A stretch of 64,000 bases of DNA. It comes from Clostridiaceae bacterium (GTDB lineage Bacteria > Bacillota > Clostridia > Oscillospirales > Butyricicoccaceae). The DNA is taken from positions 43,601-107,600 of the forward strand of contig JAGZOP010000003.1 in NCBI GenBank assembly GCA_018383195.1, in the 5' to 3' direction. Position numbers and translations under genes: made by a program. This document shows positions 25,016-33,475 of this stretch, one piece after another. The notes below the pieces were generated by a model. It did no database searches and was not told the DNA's origin. It saw only the letters and a list, made by a program, of their open reading frames with translations. Every line of letters starts with the position of its first letter. Position 1 is the stretch's first letter.

Positions 25016-26680
25016 ATGTCATTTTTCAATTCGTTGACATGGACGGGAATTTCGTTCCTGTTCTTCACAGCGCTCGTCGCCATTATCTCCAGCATTAAAA
25101 CCAAGGGCGACGATCTGGAGTCCGCAGAGGGTTACTTTCTGGCGGGCCGCGGTCTTCCCGGCGTGGTCATTGCAGGCTCCCTGCTGCTGACCAACCTGTC
25201 CGCAGAGCAGCTTGTTGGTCTGAACGGTCAGAGCTGGGTCACCAATATGAGCCCGATTGCATGGGAAGTCGGCTCGATGTTTACCCTGCTCGTGCTCGCG
25301 TACTACTTCCTGCCGCGCTACCTCAAGATGGGTGCCATGACCATTCCGTCTTTGATGGAGCAGCGTTTCGGTCGCGGCACAAAGACCATGTTCTCCCTGA
25401 TCATCGTCATTATGTACTCGATTTTGAACCTGCCGGTTATTCTGTACTCGGGTGCAGTTGTATTTGAAAACATTTTTGATATTTCCGGCATGTTTGGAAT
25501 CTCCAAATTTGCATCCATCGCAATCCTCTGCGTGATCATCGGCATCATCGGCGGCTGCTACGCAATCTTCGGCGGTCTGAAGGCGGTTGCTGTATCGGAT
25601 ACCATCAACGGCATCGGTCTGATCATCGGCGGTCTGATGATTCCGTTCATCGGTCTGTATGTGCTGGGTCAGGAGCTGTGCAACGGCGGCGGCATCATCG
25701 ATGGTTTCCGCTACATTGTTGAGGCAGACCCTGCAAAAATGAACGCAATCAGTGCGTGGAACGCTCCGGAGCCGGAAGTTCCGTGGCCGCTCATCATCAC
25801 CGGCATGTTCTTCAACAACCTGTACTGGTGGTGCACCAACCAGTCCTTTGTACAGCGTTCGCTCGCTGCGAAGAGCTTGAAGGAAGGGCAGAAGGGCGCA
25901 ATCTTCTGTGGCTTCCTTAAGTGCATGGGTCCGCTGTACCTCGTACTGCCGGGTATCATCGCATTCTATCTGCCGTCCATTCAGGACAAGCTGGCAGCAG
26001 CCGGTTCCTCTGCAATCGACTTTGCATATCCGGCGCTCGTTTCCGCAATCGTTCCGAAGCCGGTGCTCGGCTTCTTCGCTGCCGTTATGTTCGGCGCAAT
26101 CCTGTCCTCCTTTAACTCGGTGCTGAACTCGGCTTCCACCATGTTCACACTCGACCTGTACCGTTCTTCGATCAATCCGAAGGCTTCTGACGTACACTGC
26201 GTAAAGGTTGGTAAGATTTACGGTACCATTGCCGGCGTGATTGCCATTGCAATCTCTCCGTTCGTCATGTATGCAAACGGCATCACCACCTTCCTGAACT
26301 CGATGAGCCAGTTCGTTGCGCTGCCGGTTCTGTGCACCATCCTCGGTGTATTCATGTTCCGCCGTCTGCCGAAGTGGACGCCGATCCTGATTACGGTATT
26401 GAACGTTGTGATTTACGGCGCATTCCTGCTGATTGCTCCGTGCTATCCGGGCACCGACGACCCGATCCATTACCTGTATGCGCAGGCAGTTCTGTTCCCA
26501 ATTCTGATGCTCATTATGTGGTTCCTGAACAAGTATAAGGCACAGGAGGAGTTTGTGATCGAGGACGCAGGTGCAGTAGACCTGACCCCGTGGAAGTACC
26601 GCCATATCGTTTCCGCAATCGGTCTTGCGCTTGCAGTTGCGATTTACATCTTCTTCTCCCCGCTTGGCATTGCAGCATAA
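25016..26680 (+). CDS. Sodium:solute symporter (SSS/SLC5 family), probable inositol transporter
   Basis: 554 residues with about 14 membrane segments. Family landmarks are SAEGYFLAGRGLPGVVIAGSLLLTNLSAEQLVG near 35-67 and NQSFVQRSLAAKS near 278-290. SSS proteins couple Na+ entry to uptake of sugars, inositols, amino acids or vitamins. The closest functional clue is position: between a LacI regulator and iolG, with shared operator-like sites. The animal myo-inositol carrier is of the same family, but the substrate here is an inference. ATG 25016 has only a weak ribosome site (GAGGCTGAACC). Confidence 0.85.
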   Translation: MSFFNSLTWTGISFLFFTALVAIISSIKTKGDDLESAEGYFLAGRGLPGVVIAGSLLLTNLSAEQLVGLNGQSWVTNMSPIAWEVGSMFTLLVLAYYFLPRYLKMGAMTIPSLMEQRFGRGTKTMFSLIIVIMYSILNLPVILYSGAVVFENIFDISGMFGISKFASIAILCVIIGIIGGCYAIFGGLKAVAVSDTINGIGLIIGGLMIPFIGLYVLGQELCNGGGIIDGFRYIVEADPAKMNAISAWNAPEPEVPWPLIITGMFFNNLYWWCTNQSFVQRSLAAKSLKEGQKGAIFCGFLKCMGPLYLVLPGIIAFYLPSIQDKLAAAGSSAIDFAYPALVSAIVPKPVLGFFAAVMFGAILSSFNSVLNSASTMFTLDLYRSSINPKASDVHCVKVGKIYGTIAGVIAIAISPFVMYANGITTFLNSMSQFVALPVLCTILGVFMFRRLPKWTPILITVLNVVIYGAFLLIAPCYPGTDDPIHYLYAQAVLFPILMLIMWFLNKYKAQEEFVIEDAGAVDLTPWKYRHIVSAIGLALAVAIYIFFSPLGIAA

Positions 26681-26740
26681 CTCCGATTCTGCTGTATGCC
26701 CTGAATTTTAGATCATTCCGAATCTTTTCTTTCCTATGAG

Positions 26741-26770
26741 AAGTCCCTAGCCGTATGGCTGGGGATTTTT
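26741..26770 (+). terminator. Terminator after the symporter gene
   Basis: The hairpin AGTCCCTAGCC-GTAT-GGCTGGGGA is followed by TTTTT. Confidence 0.75.
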
Positions 26771-26784
26771 CATTGGCGCCGAAT

Positions 26785-26794
26785 GTGCGTGCAC
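26785..26794. promoter_or_regulatory. Candidate LacI operator upstream of iolG
   Basis: GTGCGTGCAC lies 110 bp upstream of the iolG promoter. A second half-site pair (GTGAACGC, GCGCACGCG) follows. Confidence 0.4.
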
Positions 26795-26904
26795 TGTGAA
26801 CGCAAAAAGCGCACGCGTGAGAAACCGGAAGAAAAAAATGATTATCTGTCAGTATAACCAAAATAAATTACGATTTTTTGTGGAATATATTCATGAAAAA
26901 TAAC

Positions 26905-26933
26905 TTGCGTTCTCGTGAACGCAGAGATATAAT
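26905..26933 (+). promoter_or_regulatory. iolG promoter with embedded operator
   Basis: TTGCGT (26905-26910), 17 bases, TATAAT (26928-26933). The palindrome TGCGTTC-TCGT-GAACGCA (26906-26923) fills the spacer, so a bound repressor would block polymerase. A leader of about 115 nt follows. Confidence 0.7.
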
Positions 26934-27055
26934 AATTTCGAAGAAGGAAAGCTGAACCAAACGAATCCAATGAAACCCCGCGCGCCCGAAAGGGCATATG
27001 CAAAGTCTCAAAACCAATTCAAATTTATCTGTCTTTCATTATGGAGGTAACAAGT

Positions 27056-28069
27056 ATGTCCCTGAACATTGCTGTCATCGGCTGTGGTATGATCGGCCGC
27101 GAGCACATCGAGAGAATTCAGAACCGCATCAAAGACGCACAGGTTGTTGCTGTCTGCGACGTATTTGAAGAGGGCGCAAAGAAGGGCGCTGCAATTGCAG
27201 GCGAAGGCACCAAGGTTTACACCGACTTCAACGAAGCAATCAACGATCCGGACGTCAACGCAGTTGTTGTAACCACCCCGGGCGCATTCCATAAGGATCC
27301 GGTTATCGCAGCAATCAAGGCTGGCAAGCCGGTATTCACTGAGAAGCCGCTGGCAAACACCGCTGCGGACTGCAAGGCTGTTGTAGACGCTGAGATGGCT
27401 TCCGGCAAGCATCTGGTACAGGTTGGCTTCATGCGTCGTTACGACCGTGGCTACAACCAGCTCAAGGCACTGCTCGACGAGGGCAAGTTCGGTGCGCCGA
27501 TGGTAATTAAGTGCACCCACCGTGCAGACGGCGTTGCAGACGATTACTCCACCGCAATGGCTGTCACCGACACTGCAATCCACGAAATCGACGTTCTGCC
27601 GTGGCTCGTAAACGACGAGTGGGACGAAGTACAGTGCATCATGCCGAAGACTTCCTGCAAGGCACATGAGGGTCTGAAGGATCCCCAGATCATGATTATG
27701 AAGACCAAGGGCGGCATCGTAACCGTTCTGGAAGTAAACGTAAACTGCGGCTTCGGCTACGACATCAACTGCGAAGTTGTTTGCGAGAACGGCGTTATGA
27801 ACCTGCCGTGCCCGTCCTTCCCGACTGTTCGTTTCGACCACAACGTTTCCACCAAGATCGAGGACAACTGGATCATGCGCTTCATCGATTCTTACGATGT
27901 TGAGATTCAGGACTGGGTTGACCATGCAATCAAGGGTGAGACCGGCGGTTCCTCTGCTTGGGATGGCTATGTAGCATCCATCACCGCAGACGCTCTGGTA
28001 AAGAGCCAGACCTCGGGCAAGACCGAAAAGGTTGTTACCGGCGGTACCCCGGACTTCTACAAGAAGTAA
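27056..28069 (+). CDS. iolG: Inositol 2-dehydrogenase
   Basis: 337 residues, Gfo/Idh/MocA family. The NAD-binding GCGMIGREH is at the N-terminus, EKPLANTAADC near 97-107, and HLVQVGFMRRYDRGYNQL, VHEID-like AIHEIDVLPWLVND and GYDINCEVVCENG closely follow B. subtilis IolG as I remember it. It oxidises myo-inositol to 2-keto-myo-inositol (scyllo-inosose) with NAD+. ATG 27056 follows GGAGG by about seven bases; the ATG at 27041 overlaps that ribosome site. Codon use is strongly biased to C/G third positions, suggesting high expression. Confidence 0.9.
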   Translation: MSLNIAVIGCGMIGREHIERIQNRIKDAQVVAVCDVFEEGAKKGAAIAGEGTKVYTDFNEAINDPDVNAVVVTTPGAFHKDPVIAAIKAGKPVFTEKPLANTAADCKAVVDAEMASGKHLVQVGFMRRYDRGYNQLKALLDEGKFGAPMVIKCTHRADGVADDYSTAMAVTDTAIHEIDVLPWLVNDEWDEVQCIMPKTSCKAHEGLKDPQIMIMKTKGGIVTVLEVNVNCGFGYDINCEVVCENGVMNLPCPSFPTVRFDHNVSTKIEDNWIMRFIDSYDVEIQDWVDHAIKGETGGSSAWDGYVASITADALVKSQTSGKTEKVVTGGTPDFYKK

Positions 28070-28087
28070 GCCATATTAGGTTTCGCT

Positions 28088-28226
28088 CCAGCCTTTGAAA
28101 GGCTGGCAGATTCCAAAGGCGGCGCCTTTGGGCGTTTTCCGCAGAAAACGCAATCCCTCTTTCAAAAGTCCTGCTTTTGAACCAATCCAAACCACAAGGG
28201 GACGGACACCGTCCGTCCCCATTTTT
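28088..28226. repeat. Cluster of five consecutive hairpins, the last a terminator
   Basis: CCAGCCTTT-g-AAAGGCTGG (28088-28106), CCAAAGGCG-g-CGCCTTTGG (28113-28131), GCGTTTTC-N4-GAAAACGC (28132-28151), TTCAAAAG-N5-CTTTTGAA (28161-28181) and GGGGACGGAC-acc-GTCCGTCCCC-ATTTTT (28198-28226). The last is a classic terminator between iolG and iolI. The others resemble repetitive palindromic units and may protect the iolG message. Confidence 0.7.
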
Positions 28227-28247
28227 AGAAATAAGGAGATATACGCC

Positions 28248-29120
28248 ATGAAAATCGGTTTTAACGAAGGCTGCAACCGCTTCTGCGAGAATCATTCCGT
28301 ACTCGAAGACCTCGACCTGTGCGAAAAGTACGGCGTTGACTATATCGACATCCAGTCCGAGTGCCTCGACCGCGAGATCGCTGCGGGCAAGTACACCATT
28401 GACGATCTGGCTGCATGGTTCGCTGACCCGAACCATCATCTGAAGATGCTGTCCTACAACGCGCTGGTATTCTTCAACATGAAGCAGACTCAGGAAGAGA
28501 AGGACGCTGTCATGGCGAAGCTCGACCAGATCATCGCAGACTGCCTGAAGCTGCAGTGCAAGATGATCGTTGTTGTTCCGTCCATGGATCTGCCGGTTCA
28601 TGCAACTCTTGACGACATCAAGGCAGACGCTGTTGCTGTCCTGAAGGAAATGGTTAAGAAGGTTGAGCCGCACGGCATCAAGCTTTCCATCGAGTTCTGC
28701 GGCTGCCCGACCATGTCGATCAATCGCTTCGAGGATGCTTACGCAATCGTGCAGGAAGTAAATCATCCGCTCGTCGGCATCACCCTCGACCAGTACCATT
28801 TCCATGCAATGGCTTCTTCCTTTGAAGCACTGGAAAAGGCAGACGGCAAGAAGATCTTTGTATGGCACCTCAACGGCATGGAGAATATGCCCTGCGGCGC
28901 GGCTTACAACAACGACGAAAAGCGTCTGTGGCCGGGTGAGGAAGGCGACTGCCTCGATCACAAGCGTTACGCAGATACCCTCAAGAAGATCGGCTTCGAG
29001 GGCGACGTGTGCACCATGGAAGTATTCCGTCCGGATTACTACAAGCTCTCCAACGAGGAGAACATCAAGAAGGCAGCAGAGGTCACTAAGGCTCATGTTG
29101 CAAAGTACTGGGAAGCATAA
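28248..29120 (+). CDS. iolI: Inosose isomerase IolI
   Basis: 290 residues of the xylose-isomerase-like TIM barrel. The N-terminus KIGFNEGCNRFCEN, then DLCEKYGVDYIDI, ALVFFN, LDQYHFHAMASSFEALEKADGKKIF and EVFRPDYYKLSNEE follow B. subtilis IolI closely from memory. IolI interconverts 2-keto-myo-inositol and 1-keto-D-chiro-inositol. Metal ligands are expected at the conserved Glu, Asp and His of EFCG, LDQYHFH and EVFRP. ATG 28248 has AAGGAGA upstream; the open frame before it runs through the hairpin cluster and is not coding. Confidence 0.9.
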   Translation: MKIGFNEGCNRFCENHSVLEDLDLCEKYGVDYIDIQSECLDREIAAGKYTIDDLAAWFADPNHHLKMLSYNALVFFNMKQTQEEKDAVMAKLDQIIADCLKLQCKMIVVVPSMDLPVHATLDDIKADAVAVLKEMVKKVEPHGIKLSIEFCGCPTMSINRFEDAYAIVQEVNHPLVGITLDQYHFHAMASSFEALEKADGKKIFVWHLNGMENMPCGAAYNNDEKRLWPGEEGDCLDHKRYADTLKKIGFEGDVCTMEVFRPDYYKLSNEENIKKAAEVTKAHVAKYWEA

Positions 29121-29135
29121 GCTTGAAAATAGAAG

Positions 29136-29162
29136 CGCCGCGGCAAAAGCCGCGGCGTTTTC
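29136..29162 (+). terminator. Terminator after iolI
   Basis: A 9-bp GC stem CGCCGCGGC-AAAA-GCCGCGGCG is followed by TTTTCG. Confidence 0.8.
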
Positions 29163-29175
29163 GTGTCTCAAAAAG

Positions 29176-29269
29176 TCAAAATCCGGCTGTCACCGGATTT
29201 TGAGGGGAGTTCCGCGCTCTGCGGAGCGCGGGCAGGCTGCGCGCCTGCACTGCGCCGGGGCGCGCCCCG
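29176..29269. repeat. Second hairpin cluster, between iolI and an araC-type gene
   Basis: TCAAAATCCGG/CCGGATTTTGA (29176-29203), CCGCGCTC/GAGCGCGG (29212-29231), GCAGGC/GCCTGC (29232-29248) and CGGGGCGCGCCCCG (29256-29269) follow the iolI terminator directly. The composition is extremely GC-rich and unlike the neighbouring genes. Confidence 0.65.
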
Positions 29270-29277
29270 AACCCCGT

Positions 29278-30147
29278 TTAGATCGGGTATTTGCGGAACA
29301 TGCCCGGCGAGATGCCGACGTTCTTCTGGAAGCTGTGAATGAAGTTTTCCTCGCTGTTGTAGCCGGTATGGTACGCGATTTCCTTAACAGACATCTGGGT
29401 GGAAGTCAGCAGGTGCTTTGCTTTGTCGATGCGGCGCAGCACAATGTATTCGTAGGGGGAGTACCCGGTATGCGCTTTGAACTGGCGCGAAAAATGTGAG
29501 GGGCTCAGACTGACTGCCTCTGCGACCGTTTGTACCGTAATCGGCTCATAGAGATGATGGTTCATATAACGAATCGCCTGTGTCATGCGGTCGCGCTGTC
29601 CGGCGGCAGGATTTCCTTCGCCGAGCAGAAGCAGGCAGAGCAGCCGGTGGATTAGCTGAGAACACGCGGCTTCGCTCGGCCGTTCTCCTGCTGCACAGCC
29701 GCTGAGCAGGGAATCGAGCAAGCGCAGGATTTCCGAGTAAGCAGACGGCGCGAAAACCTGTTTTCCGCCGCGTGCCTGTAAGATTCGCTCATAAAAGGCG
29801 CGTGCATTGAGTCCGCCGAATAGAAGCCATGTAAATTCAGCACCGTCTGACGCGGTGTAGCAATACGGCTCCTGACAATCGAACAGCACGCATTGACCGG
29901 AAGCTGCCAGCACGGTTTGACCTGAAAGCCCGAGCTCCATTGCACCGTCCTGCACTGCGAACAGCATAATATTTCGGTTATGGTCACCTTCCTGCGCGAT
30001 TTTTGACTGATGACTGAACGAATACTGGTGATTGCAAAAATAGTGCCCGCAGCGCATGGGGTAGTAAAATAATTCGCGTGCAAGTGAAGATGGGGTGAAA
30101 AAATAGCGTTCCGAGGTCTGATGTACGCCTTCTTCCGGAATCAACAT
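29278..30147 (-). CDS. AraC-family regulator
   Basis: 289 residues. An N-terminal cupin-like sensor region (QYSFSHQSKIAQEGDHNRNIMLF...) is followed by two C-terminal HTHs: VAEAVSLSPSHFSRQFKAHTGYSPYEYI and IAYHTGYNSEENFIHSFQKNVGISPGMFRKY. I chose ATG 30147, ten bases after AAGGAG, over GTG 30156. It is divergent from iolH, whose promoter begins about 97 bp away, so iolH is its most likely target. The ligand is unknown. Confidence 0.88.
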   Translation of the reverse strand: MLIPEEGVHQTSERYFFTPSSLARELFYYPMRCGHYFCNHQYSFSHQSKIAQEGDHNRNIMLFAVQDGAMELGLSGQTVLAASGQCVLFDCQEPYCYTASDGAEFTWLLFGGLNARAFYERILQARGGKQVFAPSAYSEILRLLDSLLSGCAAGERPSEAACSQLIHRLLCLLLLGEGNPAAGQRDRMTQAIRYMNHHLYEPITVQTVAEAVSLSPSHFSRQFKAHTGYSPYEYIVLRRIDKAKHLLTSTQMSVKEIAYHTGYNSEENFIHSFQKNVGISPGMFRKYPI

Positions 30148-30243
30148 GGCGGTCACACTCCTTTGACATCATGGTAGCAGAATCTGAGAAAAGATGCAAG
30201 AAGAAAAAAGCAGGATTTCGCAGGAATAGGGCGCATAGTATCA

Positions 30244-30272
30244 TTGGCAAAGCCGGAAATGGGCGGTATAAT
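30244..30272 (+). promoter_or_regulatory. iolH promoter
   Basis: TTGGCA (30244-30249), 17 bases, TATAAT (30267-30272), about 55 bp before iolH. Confidence 0.7.
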
Positions 30273-30327
30273 AAGACCATCAAAGAGATGGAACCCACAT
30301 TCTGATGATAAGAGAGGAGACAAATCT

Positions 30328-31242
30328 ATGAAAATTGCATTTGACGTAGACGTTCTGGCAAAACAGATGTCGATCAAGGATTACGTGCATAAGGTAGCTG
30401 ACTGGGGTTATAAGTACATTGAGCAGTCCCCGCATCCGCGCATCAACCCGTTCTACAAGCATCCGCTGTTCTCTAAGGAGTGCCAGGCAGAGTATAAGCA
30501 GGCACTCAAGGAAACTGGCGTCGAAATTTCGTCCTTTATCTGCGTATACCGCTGGTCGGGTCCGACTGAAGAGCAGCGCCAGTTCGCGGTTGCAAACTGG
30601 AAGCGCCTGATTGAGATCGCAGTTGACATGGGCGTGCCGGTTATCAACACCGAGTTGTCCGGCGATCCGAATCAGCAGGAAATCTGCAACGGCATGTGGT
30701 TCCGTTCGATGGAAGAACTGCTGCCGATCATTGAGCGTGAGGGTCTGCGTGTTGAGATCCAGTCCCATCCGTATGACTTCTGCGAGCTGAACGACGAGAC
30801 CTGCGACATGGTCAAGTCCTTCCGTTCCAAGAACCTCGGTTACGTTTACTCTTCCCCGCACGGCTTCTTCTACGATCAGGGCAAGGGCGATGTACGCCAC
30901 ATGCTCCAGTATGCAGGCGATGAGCTGACCCACGTTCTGCTGGCAGATACCTACAACCAGACCATGGACTGCCGTTACATTGCCAATCCGCCTTGGCTGA
31001 ACGCACGCGGCAAGTCCGATGTAACCATTCACCAGCATCTGGCGATGGGCGAAGGCGACGTAGACTTCCCCGGTATCTTCGAGACCCTGCGTGATATGGA
31101 CTTTGCCAACAAGCAGCTGAAGGCAGACGCACCCAAGGCAGGCGGCGACAACATCATCTGCGTATCCTACTTCGGCTTCCCGGAGAAGATGGACGAGCAG
31201 GCACCTGCTGCACTCGAGCGTATCAAGCGCGAGCTTCTGTAA
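30328..31242 (+). CDS. iolH: Inositol catabolism protein IolH
   Basis: 304 residues, sugar-phosphate isomerase/epimerase-like TIM barrel. The N-terminus MKIAFDVDVL, ADWGYKYIEQSPHPRINPFYKHP, EISSFICVYRWSGP, VINTELSGDPNQ, EIQSHPYDFCELN and VHQH-like TIHQHLAMGEG match B. subtilis IolH almost block for block from memory. The reaction of IolH is not settled in the literature I know. ATG 30328 follows AGGAGA. It sits alone between two AraC regulators, with its own promoter and terminator. iolA, B, C, D, E and J are not in the window. Confidence 0.88.
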   Translation: MKIAFDVDVLAKQMSIKDYVHKVADWGYKYIEQSPHPRINPFYKHPLFSKECQAEYKQALKETGVEISSFICVYRWSGPTEEQRQFAVANWKRLIEIAVDMGVPVINTELSGDPNQQEICNGMWFRSMEELLPIIEREGLRVEIQSHPYDFCELNDETCDMVKSFRSKNLGYVYSSPHGFFYDQGKGDVRHMLQYAGDELTHVLLADTYNQTMDCRYIANPPWLNARGKSDVTIHQHLAMGEGDVDFPGIFETLRDMDFANKQLKADAPKAGGDNIICVSYFGFPEKMDEQAPAALERIKRELL

Positions 31243-31278
31243 GAAATTCCTCCGGAGCAAAACAAACTCCTTTCAAAA

Positions 31279-31310
31279 CAAAAAGGCTGACCAGTTTGGT
31301 CAGCCTTTTT
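31279..31310 (+). terminator. iolH terminator
   Basis: A 13-bp stem AAAAAGGCTGACC / GGTCAGCCTTTTT with a 5-base loop (31280-31310). Confidence 0.9.
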
Positions 31311-31464
31311 GCATGCCCCGCCGGAAGAGAAAAGGCGGATTATAGAGAGGCAGCAGGTACCTCTCCTCATTTTGGCTCATCGAGTATCAACAGTTTGGTT
31401 TGCCATCATGGCACGACTGCTTGGTACTTCTCCGGGAGAGTGCCGGGCACGCAGCAGAGAGTAA

Positions 31465-31492
31465 AAAAAGACGCCCCTGGGGGCGTCTTTTT
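31465..31492. terminator. Terminator at the 3' end of the second araC-type gene
   Basis: A 13-bp stem AAAAAGACGCCCC / GGGGCGTCTTTTT with loop TG, usable from both strands. Nothing else is visible in 31311-31464. Confidence 0.85.
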
Positions 31493-31502
31493 CGCTGAAT
31501 TT

Positions 31503-32378
31503 TTATGGACGGGGTCTGCGATGCGGGGAATGATCGATTCCGCCGTCTTCCCTCGTTTTTTTGCGGAACTGCACCGGTGTCATACCGGTCATTTGCTTGA
31601 ATGCCTTGGAGAATACAAGCGGGTCACGGTAGCCGACCGACTGGGCAATGGCAGCCACGGTTGCGTCGGTCAGGGTGAGCTGTTCTTTTGCGCGTGTTAA
31701 ACGGAAGGTAGTCAGGAATTCCTGTGGGGAAATGCGCAGCACGCGCTGGAACAGGGTGAATAGATAGCTGCGGTTCAGGGATACATATTTCGCCATATCG
31801 GAAACTGTGATATGGTTGGCATAGTTGTACTGGACAAATTCAACCGCACGGCGTACATAGAAGTTCTCGCGGTCATTTTTTGCAACGGCGGACAGCGGGA
31901 TGGACAGCGAATGCGCAAGGCATGCGAAAAAGCGGCACAGAAGCCCCTGAAGCAGGAAGTCATGTTCGGTGCTTGCGGTATTGTAGCGGAGCATTTCCAA
32001 AACGATGTCTTTCATTGCTTCGCCATCCGGGGTACGGAAGGTCTGCTGGCCGTTTGCAAGACCGATTGCCTGCAAGTATTCCTTGCAGCGTGCGCCGTCA
32101 AAACCAATCCATAGGTAGGTCCAAGGGGAGGCGTCATCTGCTTGGAAAAAGACCTGTTCATTCGGACGGATAAGAAATCCCTCGCCCGCGTGCAGGGAAA
32201 CGCGGTTCCCGCCCGACTGAAACACCCCTTTGCCGTCCAAAACGACATAGATAAGGTAATTGGGACGCACTGCGGGACCAAAGTGCTGCAGGGGGTCGCA
32301 AGTGGCATATCCGCAGTAGCACAAATAGAAATCAGAAAAAATTTGATGCTGAAGCTGCAAAACATTTGAATTTTCCAT
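31503..32378 (-). CDS. AraC-family regulator with N-terminal cupin
   Basis: 291 residues. The N-terminal AraC-binding cupin (PNYLIYVVLDGKGVFQSGGNRVSLHAGEGFLIRPNEQVFF) precedes the double HTH (MAKYVSLNRSYLFTLFQRVLRISPQEFL, then AQSVGYRDPLVFSKAFKQMTGMTPVQFRKK). This architecture is typical of sugar-responsive activators such as MsmR/RafR. AGGAGGG precedes ATG 32378 by six bases. It closes the inositol region, but its target cannot be read: the facing sequence toward pyrH has no catabolic gene. Confidence 0.88.
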   Translation of the reverse strand: MENSNVLQLQHQIFSDFYLCYCGYATCDPLQHFGPAVRPNYLIYVVLDGKGVFQSGGNRVSLHAGEGFLIRPNEQVFFQADDASPWTYLWIGFDGARCKEYLQAIGLANGQQTFRTPDGEAMKDIVLEMLRYNTASTEHDFLLQGLLCRFFACLAHSLSIPLSAVAKNDRENFYVRRAVEFVQYNYANHITVSDMAKYVSLNRSYLFTLFQRVLRISPQEFLTTFRLTRAKEQLTLTDATVAAIAQSVGYRDPLVFSKAFKQMTGMTPVQFRKKTREDGGIDHSPHRRPRP

Positions 32379-32674
32379 GATCTACCCTCCTAAGAATGGA
32401 TGCATTGAAGGCACAGGGAAGCGGCTGGAGCCGCATGGTGTTCAATGGACATTTTATAGGATACTTATATTTTATCAGGATAAAGTCCGATACGCAAGGG
32501 AGATTTCCTGCTTTGGACAGGAAAAATGGACAAATCACCGCTAGAAATTCAAAAAGGCTGCGATTTGAGATGTGCATTCGCTGAGACAGATGGAATCTGG
32601 AGGTGGGTAACAAAATTTCTGCTGTGCCTGCGAAAAAATTTTACCCTCCGTTCATAAAAAAGAGGGAGAAAGGC
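32379..32674. other. Intergenic region between araC-type gene and pyrH
   Basis: No gene is supported. The sequence becomes AT-rich, consistent with divergent promoters, but I could not fix the araC promoter. Confidence 0.4.
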
Positions 32675-32704
32675 TTTGCAAAAATGCGGTGGATACGATA
32701 CAAT
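32675..32704 (+). promoter_or_regulatory. Candidate promoter of the pyrH-frr operon
   Basis: TTTGCA (32675-32680), 18 bases, TACAAT (32699-32704), 40 bp before pyrH. Confidence 0.5.
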
Positions 32705-32743
32705 AAATTGAGACAATCCAGCAAAAAAACAGGAGGCTTACAG

Positions 32744-33475
32744 ATGGACACTCCGAAGTATAAACGTGTACTCATCAAAATCAGCGGCGAAGCGCTGGCA
32801 GGCGACAAACGATTCGGCTTGAATTTCGAAGAAGTCATCGGTCCGGTATGCGACGTCATTAAGCGTGTGAGCGCAGCCGGCTGCGAGGTCGGCATCGTAG
32901 TCGGCGGCGGCAACTTCTGGCGCGGCGTCAAGGACGGCGGCGGCAAGATGGAGCGCACCCGTGCGGACTATATGGGCATGCTCGCAACCACGATCAATGC
33001 CCTTGCGCTTCAAGATGCGCTCGAGCAGCGCGGCGTGGATGTGCGTGTGCAGACCGCCATTGAGATGAACAAAATCGCGGAGCCGTATATCCGCTCGCGC
33101 GCAACCCGTCATCTGGAAAAGGGTCGCGTCGTGATTTTTGGCTGCGGCACCGGCTGCCCATACTTCTCGACCGATACCGCGGCGGTGTTGCGTGCGGCAG
33201 AGGTCAACGCGGACGTCATTCTGCTCGCCAAGAATATCGACGGCGTGTACGATTCCGACCCGGCGAAGAACCCGAACGCCAAGAAGTATGACAGCCTGAC
33301 CTATATGGACGTACTGAATCAGGGGCTTGGCGTGATGGATACCACGGCGACTAGCCTTTCGATGGACAACCACATCCCGATTCTGGTGTTCGCGCTCAGC
33401 GATCCGGAGAACATTTATCGTGTTGTCATGGGAGAGAATATCGGCACGATCGTAAAAGAGGAGGAAGTAAGATGA
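32744..33475 (+). CDS. pyrH: UMP kinase
   Basis: 243 residues of the amino-acid-kinase fold. KRVLIKISGEALAG opens the phosphate-binding loop, GIVVGGGNFWRG the second glycine loop, and RADYMGMLATTINALALQD and GTGCPYFSTDTAA are hallmark segments. It phosphorylates UMP to UDP with ATP. The start at 32744 follows AGGAGG; longer upstream frames cover the promoter and were rejected. The stop overlaps the frr start (ATGA), the common pyrH-frr pairing. Confidence 0.97.
   Translation: MDTPKYKRVLIKISGEALAGDKRFGLNFEEVIGPVCDVIKRVSAAGCEVGIVVGGGNFWRGVKDGGGKMERTRADYMGMLATTINALALQDALEQRGVDVRVQTAIEMNKIAEPYIRSRATRHLEKGRVVIFGCGTGCPYFSTDTAAVLRAAEVNADVILLAKNIDGVYDSDPAKNPNAKKYDSLTYMDVLNQGLGVMDTTATSLSMDNHIPILVFALSDPENIYRVVMGENIGTIVKEEEVR

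Noticed and set aside
25019..26605. 528-codon frame antisense to the SSS symporter
   Set aside because: Same codon-bias shadow. The predicted protein is hydrophilic His/Arg/Gln-rich, without any family feature.
27008..31260. Long antisense frames over iolG, iolI and iolH
   Set aside because: All are exact shadows of highly biased genes, with no starts or promoters of their own.
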